A stretch of 46,237 nt of DNA from Aporhodopirellula aestuarii (GCF_023701485.1 NZ_JAMQBK010000066.1:1-46237); one strand, 5' to 3'; positions 16,667 through 25,933 are shown, counted from the stretch's first letter. Notes: generated by a model from the letters alone, not told the origin. Made by a program: numbers and translations.

Positions 16667-18154
16667 TTATCGTGAGATCGCCGCCATCGCTTTCTCGGCC
16701 ATAAGCCGATTGGGAAATGTTCTCACCTGAGAACGCCCACCCGAGCGACGCTGCATCTCTTTGACCGCCTCCGGTGAACTGGTCAACGCCACGGTCCCGC
16801 CATAAATCACTAAATAGTGAGTCTGATTTTTGATCGGATCGACATAGTTCAAGCCCATCAGGTGTTTGGTCATTTCCTGTTCGATGTCGGGATAGTCCTC
16901 ACCAAAATGCTTGGTGAAGACTTCACTCGGCGACGCGACCTGATCCGAAATCTGTTCGATTCCTTCGAGTGGACGCAGTCGACTGCAGTCGAGAACGCAG
17001 GCGAACAACTCCTTCTGATGTCGCCGCGACAGCATGTGAATCAGCCCCCAGGCGTAGGCATAGTCGAGCGAGTCCAGTTCATCCGACGACGTGATGCGTT
17101 GGATCGTCTTTCCCGTACCACGGGGCTGATTCGCTTCCCAGTCTCTCGAAATCTCCATCATTCTCAACTGGTTTGCCGATCCAAGCCCGCTCCAACGAAT
17201 GCCTTTTTGAACGGAAGTCGGTGCGTAGAATTCCGCCAACCCTTCGCTCAACCACAACGGCCAGCGTGAGAGTCGTTGTTGCACACCAATGTTATGAAGG
17301 ATTTGATGGGCTCCCTCGTGAGCGATGGTCGAGATCGCATTCTTGACTGCAATCTCAGGCGCATGGTCGGATAGATCGGATCGTTCGTAAATGAACGCGG
17401 CATTGGTCTCGGCGTCATAGTAAGCCACAACGCCCTTAGGCATCCGCCGGTACTCTTGAAACTGATCATCGGTGGCAAACGCGATCACCACCAACGGCAA
17501 CTCCGGTTCGTGGACATCGATCCCGGATCGCTCGAAATACTTTCGCACCGCTGGGTACATCGACTCTAAAATCGTTCGAGACGACCGAATAAACAGCTCG
17601 CTTGAGTTGTAGAGATACAGGAAACGACGACTGCGAATCGTTTTAAATCCCGCCAGCTTCGGGTCCTTCAACAATTTCGCTTCGATCGAGTCCATGTCCA
17701 TCGGCACAAAAGGCTTCTCAGTCGCACGAGTCTCTTCGATTGGGAACGACTTCAATCGTCCGTCAGGCAGCATGACAACATGGGTGTCGCCGATACTAAC
17801 ATGCAACCGGCAGACAATCTCTTCCCCCTCTTCATCACGAACGAGGATCGATTCCCCGTTGGAATAAGTGATCTCGCCCGGGGTTAATCGCAGTCCGTCG
17901 GAATCATCCGCCGCTTGAGCGGGCATCGCGTCAGCAGGCATCGCTGAACCACCAAACGGAGTTCCTGAGGCGCCACGCAGACTCGCTTCCATGTCTTTGC
18001 GTCGCTCTTCCATCTCACGCATCGACTGTTCCATCCGACGACGTTGATCTTCGAGCCTTTGTCGAAGTCCGCCTAATGGATCAAATTGGGCCTGAGTGAA
18101 CGTCGCCGTGACCGACGCAACGAGAAAGATGATGAGAGTTGCGAAGCGAAACAT
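16667..18154 (-). CDS. Exported DUF1570 protein with HExxH motif
   Basis: 495 residues from the ATG complementary to 18152-18154, preceded by AGGGG. Signal peptide residues 1-22 (FRFATLIIFLVASVTATFT). Residues 25-60 form a charged coiled coil rich in Arg/Glu/Met (LRQRLEDQRRRMEQSMREM). Next comes a small beta domain (about 88-145), then a DUF1570 peptidase-like domain with HEGAH (279-283) in TIAHEGAHQIL and the downstream glutamate in WLSEGLAEFY (about 301-310), the order seen in gluzincins. The C-terminal tail (residues about 430-495) carries NQTHYLVIYGGTVALT and GGRSQVRTFPNR. Probably a zinc peptidase in the periplasm. The family is abundant in planctomycetes and uncharacterised. Confidence 0.85.
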   Translation of the reverse strand: MFRFATLIIFLVASVTATFTQAQFDPLGGLRQRLEDQRRRMEQSMREMEERRKDMEASLRGASGTPFGGSAMPADAMPAQAADDSDGLRLTPGEITYSNGESILVRDEEGEEIVCRLHVSIGDTHVVMLPDGRLKSFPIEETRATEKPFVPMDMDSIEAKLLKDPKLAGFKTIRSRRFLYLYNSSELFIRSSRTILESMYPAVRKYFERSGIDVHEPELPLVVIAFATDDQFQEYRRMPKGVVAYYDAETNAAFIYERSDLSDHAPEIAVKNAISTIAHEGAHQILHNIGVQQRLSRWPLWLSEGLAEFYAPTSVQKGIRWSGLGSANQLRMMEISRDWEANQPRGTGKTIQRITSSDELDSLDYAYAWGLIHMLSRRHQKELFACVLDCSRLRPLEGIEQISDQVASPSEVFTKHFGEDYPDIEQEMTKHLMGLNYVDPIKNQTHYLVIYGGTVALTSSPEAVKEMQRRSGGRSQVRTFPNRLMAEKAMAAISR

Positions 18155-18208
18155 CTGGGGCCCCTGGTTCTTCAGAAATGACGACGTCGTATGCAACGGA
18201 GGTCGCAG

Positions 18209-18243
18209 AAAAAAATGTCAATCGCGTCGTCGTGCGATTGGCA
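18209..18243 (-). terminator. Intrinsic terminator upstream of the DUF1570 gene
   Basis: Read on the minus strand: TGCCAATCGC, loop of 8, GCGATTGACA, then seven Ts. It lies 55-89 bases before the DUF1570 start codon and about 460 bases after the selO stop on the same strand. It either ends transcripts from selO or sits in the leader of the DUF1570 gene. Confidence 0.72.
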
Positions 18244-18316
18244 TTTGTCCAAATTGCGAAACAGATCTCGGATAAAACGGTCACCTAGTGGTTTGCAGCC
18301 TTGAGACTTCGCGTGG

Positions 18317-18392
18317 CACCGGACGGCTCGCGCCGTTCCGCTAAATTTTTTAGCGCTAGGACGCAAGCTTTCCGGTTCCGCAAGTCCCCAAG
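18317..18392 (+). repeat. Dispersed repeat, copy A
   Basis: 76-base unit: GGACGGCTCGCGCCGTTCC, then the hairpin CGCTAAA-TTT-TTTAGCG (18339-18355), then a tail with GCAAG and CCGGTTCC. About 80% alike to copy B, 127 bases away in the same orientation. Confidence 0.75.
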
Positions 18393-18443
18393 TTTAAATC
18401 AATCAAAACACCAGATGTTTGTCGCCATAAAAACTCGTGGTGA

Positions 18444-18519
18444 CACCGGACGGCTCGCGCCGTTCCGCTAAGTTTTTTAGCGGCTGGGCGCAAGACCTCC
18501 GGTTCCTGCAATCCTCAAG
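18444..18519 (+). repeat. Dispersed repeat, copy B
   Basis: Same 76-base unit as copy A: GGACGGCTCGCGCCGTTCC, the hairpin CCGCTAA-GTTT-TTAGCGG, and a tail with GCGCAAG and CCGGTTCC. Confidence 0.75.
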
Positions 18520-18699
18520 CATCACTTTAACAAAGCCCGGCGTTCGTGTTTGGCCGGTAGACCAGTCTAATAATAAATCCGCCGTGAGCGCGATGAAACA
18601 GGGCAACTCGAAACCCGACTGCCATCTTCGCACACAACGAATGTCGCGAGAATCGGATGCGACCCACTATCGCAACAAACCGGTCTCGCAAAAAACGCG
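18520..18699. other. Gene-free stretch 3' of selO
   Basis: Together with copies A and B and the terminator it makes a 545-base gap (18155-18699). No gene seen; short frames lack protein-like composition. Confidence 0.4.
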
Positions 18700-20235
18700 T
18701 CACGTGCCGCAGAAAGTCGCTTGCACCACTTCATCGCCTTGCGGTGCATCTTCGTACTCGGCAAATTCCTCTCGAGGCGTAAACGGTTTCTGTAACACGT
18801 CGGTAAGACGATGAAACAAACTGAAGTCGCCTTCATAGGCCGCCGCGATCGCTTGTTCGACGCGATGATTCCGCGGAATGTAAACGGGATTGCTGCGCCG
18901 CATCAGCGAAATCGCTGCGTCAACATCTCCCTGTCGCAATCGACTTTGCCAAGCCGCAAACCACGACGTGATCGCATCGGGTTGATCGAAAAATGTTTCG
19001 AGCAGACTGATGTCATCTTGCTCGATCGCGTCCGCGAGATGACGAAACACCAGCGTGAAGTCGGCTGAGTTTTCCGCCATTGTGGAAAGTAGCGTTTCGA
19101 CGAGCGCCCAATCTCCTTGGCTTCCGTCCACGATACCGATTTTTCCAAAGAAGCGTTTTTGCAACTCCGCGTAATGAATTTCGCTATACGCCTCGAGCGC
19201 AGCCTCGGCGATCAAAACCGCCCGCGGTGAATCGTCGTCGAGCAGCGGCAAAAGGGTTTCGGCGAATCGGCTGAGATTCCATTGCCCGATCGATGATTGC
19301 TTCGCGAACGCGTATCGACCTTGATGGTCAATCGAACTGAATGTCTTCGCCGGATGAAACGTATCCATGAACGCACACGGTCCATAATCAATCGTCTCTC
19401 CCGACACGCTCATGTTGTCGGTATTCATCACGCCATGAATGAAACCGAGTTGCATCCAATGCGCGATCAACTTGGCTTGTCGTTCAATGACGCCTTCCAG
19501 CAACGAGAGGTAAGGCTGCTCGGAATCGACAGCTTCGGGATAGTGTCGATTGATAACGTAGTCGGCGAGTATTTTTAAGTTCGCTTGATCTTCGCGTGCG
19601 GCAAACCACTGAAAGGTTCCGATTCGGACGTGCGACCGAGCTACCCGCGTGAAAACTCCGCCGGCCATTGGGCATTCACGGTAGACGCGATCTCCACTGA
19701 CCACCGCTGCGAGTGCTCGGGTCGTCGGCACACCGAGCGACGCCATCGCTTCGGAGACGATGTATTCCCGCAGGACCGGTCCGAGTGCAGACCGCCCATC
19801 ACCTCCGCGTGAAAAGGGCGTGGGGCCGGAACCTTTGAGATGAATGTCGAAACGAACGCCGTCGGGGCGGACGACTTCACCGAGCAATATCGCCCGACCG
19901 TCACCCAGTTGCGGCGAGAAACCACCAAACTGATGCCCGCAATACGCCATCGCTATCGGCTCGGAGCCCTCGGCGAGTTGATTGCCAGACAAGATTGCGG
20001 CCCCCTCCTTCGAATCCAGAATGGCGGCGTCGATCCCAAGTTCAGCCGCGAGATCGTGATTGACGCGAATGATTGACGGATTGCTCACAGGGCTCGGCGT
20101 CACCGAGGCGTAAAAAGCATCAGGCAAACGGGCGTAGGTATTGTCGAAACGAAAAGGCACGTCGAAGCAATCAGTCGGAGGCAGGCGATCGTTTTGGTAA
20201 TCGCACTCAATAGGCGAAGGGAAACAGCCCGGCAT
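18700..20235 (-). CDS. selO: SelO/YdiU family protein adenylyltransferase
   Basis: 511 residues from the ATG complementary to 20233-20235 (MPGCFPSP); a longer frame adds 16 residues. SelO is a pseudokinase-fold enzyme that transfers AMP from ATP to Ser/Thr/Tyr of proteins and is linked to redox stress. Typical signatures: FDNTYARLPDAFYASVTPSPV near the N-terminus, AYCGHQFGGFSPQLGDGRAI, DIHLKGSGPTPFSRGGDGR (nucleotide loop), LREYIVSEAMASLGVPTTRAL, and the metal/catalytic segment GVMNTDNMSVSGETIDYGPCAFMD. The C-terminus ends with Cys-Gly-Thr, matching the conserved near-terminal Cys of the family. Full length. Single gene. Confidence 0.93.
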   Translation of the reverse strand: MPGCFPSPIECDYQNDRLPPTDCFDVPFRFDNTYARLPDAFYASVTPSPVSNPSIIRVNHDLAAELGIDAAILDSKEGAAILSGNQLAEGSEPIAMAYCGHQFGGFSPQLGDGRAILLGEVVRPDGVRFDIHLKGSGPTPFSRGGDGRSALGPVLREYIVSEAMASLGVPTTRALAAVVSGDRVYRECPMAGGVFTRVARSHVRIGTFQWFAAREDQANLKILADYVINRHYPEAVDSEQPYLSLLEGVIERQAKLIAHWMQLGFIHGVMNTDNMSVSGETIDYGPCAFMDTFHPAKTFSSIDHQGRYAFAKQSSIGQWNLSRFAETLLPLLDDDSPRAVLIAEAALEAYSEIHYAELQKRFFGKIGIVDGSQGDWALVETLLSTMAENSADFTLVFRHLADAIEQDDISLLETFFDQPDAITSWFAAWQSRLRQGDVDAAISLMRRSNPVYIPRNHRVEQAIAAAYEGDFSLFHRLTDVLQKPFTPREEFAEYEDAPQGDEVVQATFCGT

Positions 20236-20556
20236 TGTAGCAGCTTCCGGAAAACGGACCGTCCCGGGAAAAAGCGGCTCCAAACGTCAAGGAAGCTTAG
20301 CGTTTACACCCAAAAAAGCGGAAAACTTGCCCGCCCAAGGTCGATAGATTACGCTCGTCGATGACCGTTTCGCCGCCGTCGCTGGTCGATACTGCTGGTG
20401 GCATCCTTCGAATGCAGCATTTTGTTCACCAGGACGTCAAACGCTGTGCTCCAGTGAACACGGCACAGCTGAACGGCGGTACGATTTGGACGCGTACGGT
20501 TTTGCCAACGGCATACGACTTCCGATCCCCCAATCCCTCCTCAGTCGCGACAACTC
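20236..20556. other. Divergent promoter region between selO and the sulfatase
   Basis: 321 bases without a gene. Holds the start regions of both divergent genes; no clear sigma-70 boxes and no strong hairpin seen. Confidence 0.4.
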
Positions 20557-22353
20557 ATGACAACCAACCTTCGGCTCCTCCTGCTCACCGCAGGGATGGT
20601 CCTCTGCGGATCGCTTACCGCATCTGCCACTAACATTGTGTTCGTCATCTCGGATGACCAAGGCTACGGTGACCTGGCGTGCACCGGTAACCCGATCATC
20701 AAGACTCCGAACATTGATCACTTGGCATCCGAAAGCTCGGGGCTCAGCGATTACCACGTCGCTCCGACTTGTTCCCCCACACGCTGTTCGCTGTTGACCG
20801 GTCACTGGACGAACCGAACCGGTGTATGGCACACGATCATGGGTCGATCGATGCTGCGTGAGAACGAAGTGACCGTCGCTCAAATGTTCTCCGATGCCGG
20901 CTATCAAACTGGCATGTTCGGAAAGTGGCACCTCGGAGACAACTATCCCTACCGTCCCGAGGACCGCGGTTTTACGGAAGTCTACCGGCATGGTGGTGGT
21001 GGAATCGGCCAAACCCCTGACATTTGGAACAACGCGTACTTCGACGGTTCGTATTTCCACAACGGCAAGATCGTTCCCGCCGAAGGTTTTTGCACGGACG
21101 TGTTCTTCGAGCAAGCCAACGCGTTTATTAGTAAGTGTGCCAAAGAAAAGAAACCATTTTTGGCCTACATCGCGACCAACGCGCCCCACGGACCGCTGCA
21201 CTGCCCACAGAAGTATCTGGACATGTACAAGGATCAGTCCGACAAGATCGCCGCGTTCTACGGAATGATCACCAATATCGACGATAACGTTGGGAAGACA
21301 CGCCAACTACTCGATGAGCTCGGAATCACCGAAGACACGATTTTTGTCTTTACCACAGACAACGGGACCGCTACCGGTGCGAAGGTTTACAACGCGGGCA
21401 TGCGAGCCGGCAAAGGCAGCCCGTACGACGGTGGACACCGCGTACCGTTCTATCTGCACTGGCCCGCGGGAGGCATCACCGAACAACACGACGTCGATGA
21501 ACTGACACACGTGGTCGATATTGTGCCGACGCTACTTGAAATGACCGGTGTGAAGAAGCCCGATGACGTCAAATTCGATGGCGTCTCCATCGCCGCGTTA
21601 CTCGACCCCACCAAAGATGTTGATTGGCCCGAGCGTTTTGTGATCAGTGACTCGCAACGCGTTCGCGATCCGATGAAATGGCGAAGTTCATCGGTGATGT
21701 CGAAGAAATACCGACTCATCAACGGCAAAGAACTTTACGAGATCGGCGTCGATCCCGGACAGGAAAATAACATTGCGAAGGAACACCCGGAAGTCGTGAC
21801 GACGATGCGGGAGTTCTATGAAAAGTGGTGGGCCGATCTCGAACCCACTTTCTCACAAACGACCGAAATCTACCTCGGCCACGCTGATCATCCCGTCGTC
21901 AGCCTGACCGCCCACGACTGGATCCAAGAGATCTATCCACCGTGGCACCAGGGTTCGATCCGCGCTGCCGATCGCAAACACCCGGATTCGGAAAAACTCA
22001 AACACCTCGGTCACTGGGCCGTTAAGGTGATCAAGGATGGCAAGTACCAAGTTTCACTCCGCCGCTGGCCGGCCGAGTCGGGAGCGGCGATCAACGCAGC
22101 ACTTCCCGCTGGTGAACCCGTTCCGGGTGCCTCGGAGGCGTTTCGCGAAACCCCTGGCAGCGCCATCGGCGCCACTCATGCGGTCCTACGAATCGATAAC
22201 CAAGACCTCGATCGCAAACCGGTCGGACCGGGTGCCGAAGAGGTGAGTTTCGTCACGGAACTCAAATCGGGATCGCATCAACTCGCCCCAATCTTCGAAA
22301 TTGAGGAAGGCGAACTGGGCGCGTACTACGTGGTGGTCACCAGTCTCGATTGA
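20557..22353 (+). CDS. Exported arylsulfatase (formylglycine type)
   Basis: 598 residues. Signal peptide 1-24 (LRLLLLTAGMVLCGSLTASA). Sulfatase fold: metal residues Asp33-Asp34 in ISDDQGYGD; formylglycine motif C-S-P-T-R (72-76) followed by LLTG, so Cys72 would be converted by a formylglycine-generating enzyme; GKWHLGD (122-128) and HGP (211-213) bind the sulfate; TTDNG (266-270) completes the calcium site. The C-terminal part (from about 440) includes the small sulfatase subdomain plus an extra beta-rich tail. Removes sulfate esters, probably from sulfated algal polysaccharides, in the periplasm. A terminator follows, and a predicted esterase begins 122 bases after the stop. Confidence 0.93.
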   Translation: MTTNLRLLLLTAGMVLCGSLTASATNIVFVISDDQGYGDLACTGNPIIKTPNIDHLASESSGLSDYHVAPTCSPTRCSLLTGHWTNRTGVWHTIMGRSMLRENEVTVAQMFSDAGYQTGMFGKWHLGDNYPYRPEDRGFTEVYRHGGGGIGQTPDIWNNAYFDGSYFHNGKIVPAEGFCTDVFFEQANAFISKCAKEKKPFLAYIATNAPHGPLHCPQKYLDMYKDQSDKIAAFYGMITNIDDNVGKTRQLLDELGITEDTIFVFTTDNGTATGAKVYNAGMRAGKGSPYDGGHRVPFYLHWPAGGITEQHDVDELTHVVDIVPTLLEMTGVKKPDDVKFDGVSIAALLDPTKDVDWPERFVISDSQRVRDPMKWRSSSVMSKKYRLINGKELYEIGVDPGQENNIAKEHPEVVTTMREFYEKWWADLEPTFSQTTEIYLGHADHPVVSLTAHDWIQEIYPPWHQGSIRAADRKHPDSEKLKHLGHWAVKVIKDGKYQVSLRRWPAESGAAINAALPAGEPVPGASEAFRETPGSAIGATHAVLRIDNQDLDRKPVGPGAEEVSFVTELKSGSHQLAPIFEIEEGELGAYYVVVTSLD

Positions 22354-22383
22354 TTTCCTTGTCGTTGCACGCGAGACACCGCG

Positions 22384-22421
22384 CTGGCCTCTGTTCGTAC
22401 GGACCGAGGCCAGTGTCTTTT
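22384..22421 (+). terminator. Rho-independent terminator after the sulfatase gene
   Basis: Stem CTGGCCTC (22384-22391) / GAGGCCAG (22406-22413), extended inside by GTTC/GGAC around a GTAC loop, followed by TGTCTTTT. It starts 30 bases after the sulfatase stop. Confidence 0.78.
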
Positions 22422-22475
22422 GATGGCATCGATGAATTCAACTCGCTCCCTTGTGGACTCACGACGAGACATTTC

Positions 22476-23372
22476 ATGAAGCAGACCAAACATGTTTTTC
22501 TCTGCGCGGTGATCGTCGTTCATTGCTTGACGGTTTCGTTGCGAGCAAACGAAAGCAACGCCTTGGACATCAAACGCGACATTGTGTTTGCCGAAGTCGA
22601 TGGCAAACCGCTGACGCTCAATCTGTATCTTCCGCCAAGCGACACGGCGTGCCCGCTCGTTGTTTGGATTCATGGTGGAGGGTGGCGTGGTGGATCAAAA
22701 AACAGTCCTCGGATTCGGGATGTGGCGAACAATCGCTTTGCCCTGGCCAGCATCACCTATCGATTCACAAACACAGCGACCTTCCCAGCACAAATTCACG
22801 ACTGCAAAGCCGCCATCCGTTGGCTACGCGCGAACGCGAGTCGATACGGTTACAACGCCGACCGGATTGCGGTCGCGGGTTCTTCCGCCGGCGGTCACCT
22901 CGCATTGTTGCTGGGCACGAGCGGCGGGGTGACCGAATTGGAAAGAACCGTCGGAGGCAATCTGGAAACGTCGTCAACCGTCCAGGCTGTGATCGATTAT
23001 TACGGCCCGTCCGACTTTGTTTTGCGAGGGGAAACTCAACCCGAGCGGGCCTACACTGACGAGTCAGGCAGTTTCGCGTTACTGGGCGGTGTTGACGGAA
23101 AGAGGCTCGATATCGAATCCGAGAAATTCGCCAGTCCCACGCAGTATGTATCCTCGGATGATCCTCCCTTGTTGGTTTTTCACGGAACATCCGACACGAC
23201 GGTGCTGTTGGACCAAAGCGAACAAATCGCAAAACGGTATTCCGAAATAGGCCTGCCTGTTGAGCTAGTCGTCATTGAACATGCGGGGCACGGCAGCACA
23301 ATATTTTTCAACGATGCCAATCTGCGCAAGGCAACGCGGTTCCTCCGCGAACACTTGCGAGCCCCTCACTGA
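22476..23372 (+). CDS. Exported alpha/beta hydrolase (BD-FAE/HSL-like esterase)
   Basis: 298 residues from the ATG at 22476, chosen because a signal peptide (KQTKHVFLCAVIVVHCLTV, cleavage near RANE) follows. An in-frame start further upstream would place coding sequence across the terminator hairpin. Oxyanion motif HGGGW (66-70); nucleophile Ser137 in GSSAGG; Asp240 in FHGTSDTTV; His272 in EHAGHG. This matches the bacterial esterases grouped as BD-FAE or hormone-sensitive-lipase-like. It probably removes acyl groups from polysaccharide or small esters outside the cytoplasm. The pairing with the sulfatase suggests work on the same substituted polysaccharide, but the terminator between them suggests separate transcription. 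Confidence 0.86.
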   Translation: MKQTKHVFLCAVIVVHCLTVSLRANESNALDIKRDIVFAEVDGKPLTLNLYLPPSDTACPLVVWIHGGGWRGGSKNSPRIRDVANNRFALASITYRFTNTATFPAQIHDCKAAIRWLRANASRYGYNADRIAVAGSSAGGHLALLLGTSGGVTELERTVGGNLETSSTVQAVIDYYGPSDFVLRGETQPERAYTDESGSFALLGGVDGKRLDIESEKFASPTQYVSSDDPPLLVFHGTSDTTVLLDQSEQIAKRYSEIGLPVELVVIEHAGHGSTIFFNDANLRKATRFLREHLRAPH

Positions 23373-23408
23373 ATCGGCGGTGTCGGTCTCGCCATTTCGC
23401 CTGATCGA

Positions 23409-24701
23409 TTAGCCCGCCGCCAGCGCGACCTCCATGACCTTTCCGCCACCAAACGACGCGGCGTCAAACTCCGGCCAATACGCGAGCAGCAACCCACCGG
23501 CTATCGCAGCAATGCCAAAGGTCACAACAACATAGATCAACAACTTGCGACTGCCCAACAATGCAACTGCGCCGGCTTTAAAGAACAAGTTGGACATTGT
23601 TGCGAGCAAGATCACACGCCAGGCGGTGGCCGCCTCCACGTGGTTGTCGTTAAACATCTTGGCGGTCGAAAGCGTGATCGCATCGACGTCGGTGAGCCCC
23701 GAAATACCGGCTATCCAGTAGAGAGCTTGGTCGCCGAAGATTTCTCGCGCCGCCGCCACGACGAACAAGACAACGGCATACAGAAAGCCGAAGAAGATTG
23801 CGGGTTTGAGCTGGGCAGGATTGTCGTGATCCGGCGGGTCGGAATCCATCTTGCGAATCGGCAGATACAACAGGACGCATTCAATCACCATCACCAGCAA
23901 CATCACCGACATAGGCAATGCCGCAACACTTAGCAGCCTCGGCGCAACGACTCCGATCTCGATCAACACTCGCACGTTGACGATCGCGGACGCAATCAAA
24001 ATCACAAGTGCCGCCATCGCACTGATGCTGGGTGAATTTTTGGTTTGCCGGGCGTAACTCACCGTCGTCGCGGTGCTGGATATCAGACCACCCAACACGC
24101 CACCCAAAATCGCTCCGACCCGTGTTCCCAAGATTTTGTACGCGACATAACCCACCATACTGATTCCAACGATCAGGACGACCATCCGCCAGATGTCGTA
24201 TGGATTCAACACGTCATACGGTCCATATGTCTCGTCCGGCAGGATTGGCAGGATGACCAAACCGATCAACGCGAGATTCATGACCGCGCGCAGATCTTTG
24301 TCGGTCATCGCGTCCACGAGGCCATGCAGTCTCTGTTTCCAATGAAGTAACACGGCGGCGATGCCAGCGATGACGATCCCCGGTCCGGTCTGGCCAACGC
24401 CGATTGCACAACCGATACCGAACATCAACAATGCAGCGACTTCCGTAGTCATGCCTGCATCGAAATCCCCCGAACGAATCTTGGAAACGTTTGCGATCGT
24501 CAGTAGGACCGCGATTGCCAAGAGTCCCGCGGCGCACATCCAGCCCCGGCTGTCTTCACCGACCAACGTGCACAGCGTTCCAAAAATTGCAATCAGCGGA
24601 AACGTTCGAATGCCCGCAATTTCGGAAACCTTCCATTGCCGTTGGAGACCAACCAACAGTCCGAGGCCCAGAGAAATGGCGATAGCTTGATAAATTTGCA
24701 T
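23409..24701 (-). CDS. MgtC/SapB family membrane protein with DUF4010
   Basis: 430 residues, about 12 membrane helices. The N-terminal third is MgtC/SapB-like: ISLGLGLLVGLQRQW, GIRTFPLIAIFGTLCTLVG (about 30-48), and TEVAALLMFGIGCAIGVGQ. The rest is DUF4010: RAVMNLALIGLVILPILPDETYGPYDVLNPYDIWRMVVLIVGISMVGYVAYK and the loop GLISSTATTVSYAR. A late motif SGLTDVDAITLSTAKM is characteristic of this architecture. Inner-membrane protein of unknown transport role; magnesium or other ion homeostasis is often proposed. It stands alone; a small basic loop KQRLHGL is visible. Start is an ATG with no strong ribosome binding site. Confidence 0.86.
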   Translation of the reverse strand: MQIYQAIAISLGLGLLVGLQRQWKVSEIAGIRTFPLIAIFGTLCTLVGEDSRGWMCAAGLLAIAVLLTIANVSKIRSGDFDAGMTTEVAALLMFGIGCAIGVGQTGPGIVIAGIAAVLLHWKQRLHGLVDAMTDKDLRAVMNLALIGLVILPILPDETYGPYDVLNPYDIWRMVVLIVGISMVGYVAYKILGTRVGAILGGVLGGLISSTATTVSYARQTKNSPSISAMAALVILIASAIVNVRVLIEIGVVAPRLLSVAALPMSVMLLVMVIECVLLYLPIRKMDSDPPDHDNPAQLKPAIFFGFLYAVVLFVVAAAREIFGDQALYWIAGISGLTDVDAITLSTAKMFNDNHVEAATAWRVILLATMSNLFFKAGAVALLGSRKLLIYVVVTFGIAAIAGGLLLAYWPEFDAASFGGGKVMEVALAAG

Positions 24702-25039
24702 GGAAGCAGGCAGCTAACCGGGTAAACGTCGAGAATGCGTTAACAAACACCAGCAGTCTAACTTAGCCGCCTCGTCGTGCGTCGAAAATCCATGTCGCAT
24801 GGTGAGGCGGCATTCAACGTTTGCTGATCTGTCTTTCAACGGCCGTTTGCGGATGCCCTTGACAATGATCACCGCATGGTCGTCAATGACGCAGACCGGA
24901 GGATAGGGGTATCCGACCGGTGTGCGCATGCGACAATGCGTTCGGGAGCTTGACGGACAATCACAACACGCCACCCCAAGCAGTCGTGGAGGCGAGTTTC
25001 AGTTGTTCGTCGATGGAGAAAACAAATTGAAACCGTGAC
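24702..25039. other. 338-base divergent intergenic region
   Basis: Between the divergent MgtC-like and CDF genes. No convincing gene: minus-strand frames here have an unlikely composition. No riboswitch that I recognise. Confidence 0.4.
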
Positions 25040-25933
25040 ATGACGCACATCGAACATTCGCCCTATCGTGACGCAACACACGCTGCGGCGATTGGATTGA
25101 TCGTCAACCTCGGTTTGGCGATTTCCAAACTCGTGGGCGGTATCATTGGACATTCGTTTGCGTTGTTGTCTGACGCGGCGAATTCCATGGGTGATGTGCT
25201 GACGTCATGCGTTGTCCTGTTTGCGTTGCGGGTTGCTCAGAAACCTGCTGACGCCGAGCATCCGTATGGGCACACACGCATTGAAGCGGTGGCGGGTTCG
25301 AACGTCGCCGTTCTGATCATCGTGTCGGCGTTATGGATCGGTTGGGAAGCTGTTGACCGCTTTTCGACGTCTCACATGGTTCCTCCGGCATGGACATTGG
25401 CAATCGCGGGCAGCAACGTCGTGATCAAAGAAGTCTTGTACCGCTACAAAATGAAGGTGGGCAAACGAACCGGTTCGCTAGCGATCATCGCAAATGCCTG
25501 GGATCACCGCAGCGATGCGTTGTGTTCGCTGGCAGTTCTCATCGGATTGGCAACGGTTCGGATGGGCGGTGAGTCATATATGTGGGCCGACGATGCCGCG
25601 GCGATGGTGGTCGTCGCCGCGATTCTTTGGACCGCGTTCGGACTGTTGCGACAAAGCACTCATGAATTGATGGACGCGCAGGCGGACGACGAGATCGTCG
25701 CCGCGATTCGAAACACGGCACAACAAGTCGACGGGGTGCTGGGCGTCGAAAAGCTGTGGGTTCGCAAGTCAGGCTTGGAGATGTTTGCGGACATCCACGT
25801 GCAGGTTGCCCCGGAACGCACGGTTGCCGACGGGCATCGGATCGGCCACGAGGCGAAGTCGCTGCTGCTCAAAGAATACCCAACCCTTCGCGACGTGTTG
25901 GTGCACCTGGAACCCTACTCGGCGACCGGGTGA
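25040..25933 (+). CDS. Cation diffusion facilitator (manganese/iron-like site)
   Basis: 297 residues. Six membrane helices in about residues 15-205, then a cytoplasmic CDF C-terminal domain (about 212-297: IVAAIRNTAQQVDGVLGVEKLWVRKSG, EMFADIHVQVAPERTVADGH). The transport site in helix 2 reads N48-x-x-x-D52 (SDAANSMGD) and in helix 5 reads D155-x-x-x-D159 (AWDHRSD). The Asn-Asp/Asp-Asp set differs from the Asp/His sets of zinc exporters and resembles that described for manganese exporters such as MntE. PYGHTRIEAV (about 75-84) is a conserved family motif. Proton-driven metal export from the cytoplasm; the metal is inferred. Confidence 0.88.
   Translation: MTHIEHSPYRDATHAAAIGLIVNLGLAISKLVGGIIGHSFALLSDAANSMGDVLTSCVVLFALRVAQKPADAEHPYGHTRIEAVAGSNVAVLIIVSALWIGWEAVDRFSTSHMVPPAWTLAIAGSNVVIKEVLYRYKMKVGKRTGSLAIIANAWDHRSDALCSLAVLIGLATVRMGGESYMWADDAAAMVVVAAILWTAFGLLRQSTHELMDAQADDEIVAAIRNTAQQVDGVLGVEKLWVRKSGLEMFADIHVQVAPERTVADGHRIGHEAKSLLLKEYPTLRDVLVHLEPYSATG

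Noticed and set aside
24702..25039. Manganese (yybP-ykoY) riboswitch before the CDF gene
   Set aside because: The conserved loop sequences of that riboswitch are not seen.
24714..25153. Minus-strand frames upstream of and into the CDF gene
   Set aside because: Cys/His/Arg-rich composition without motif; overlaps the CDF start region.
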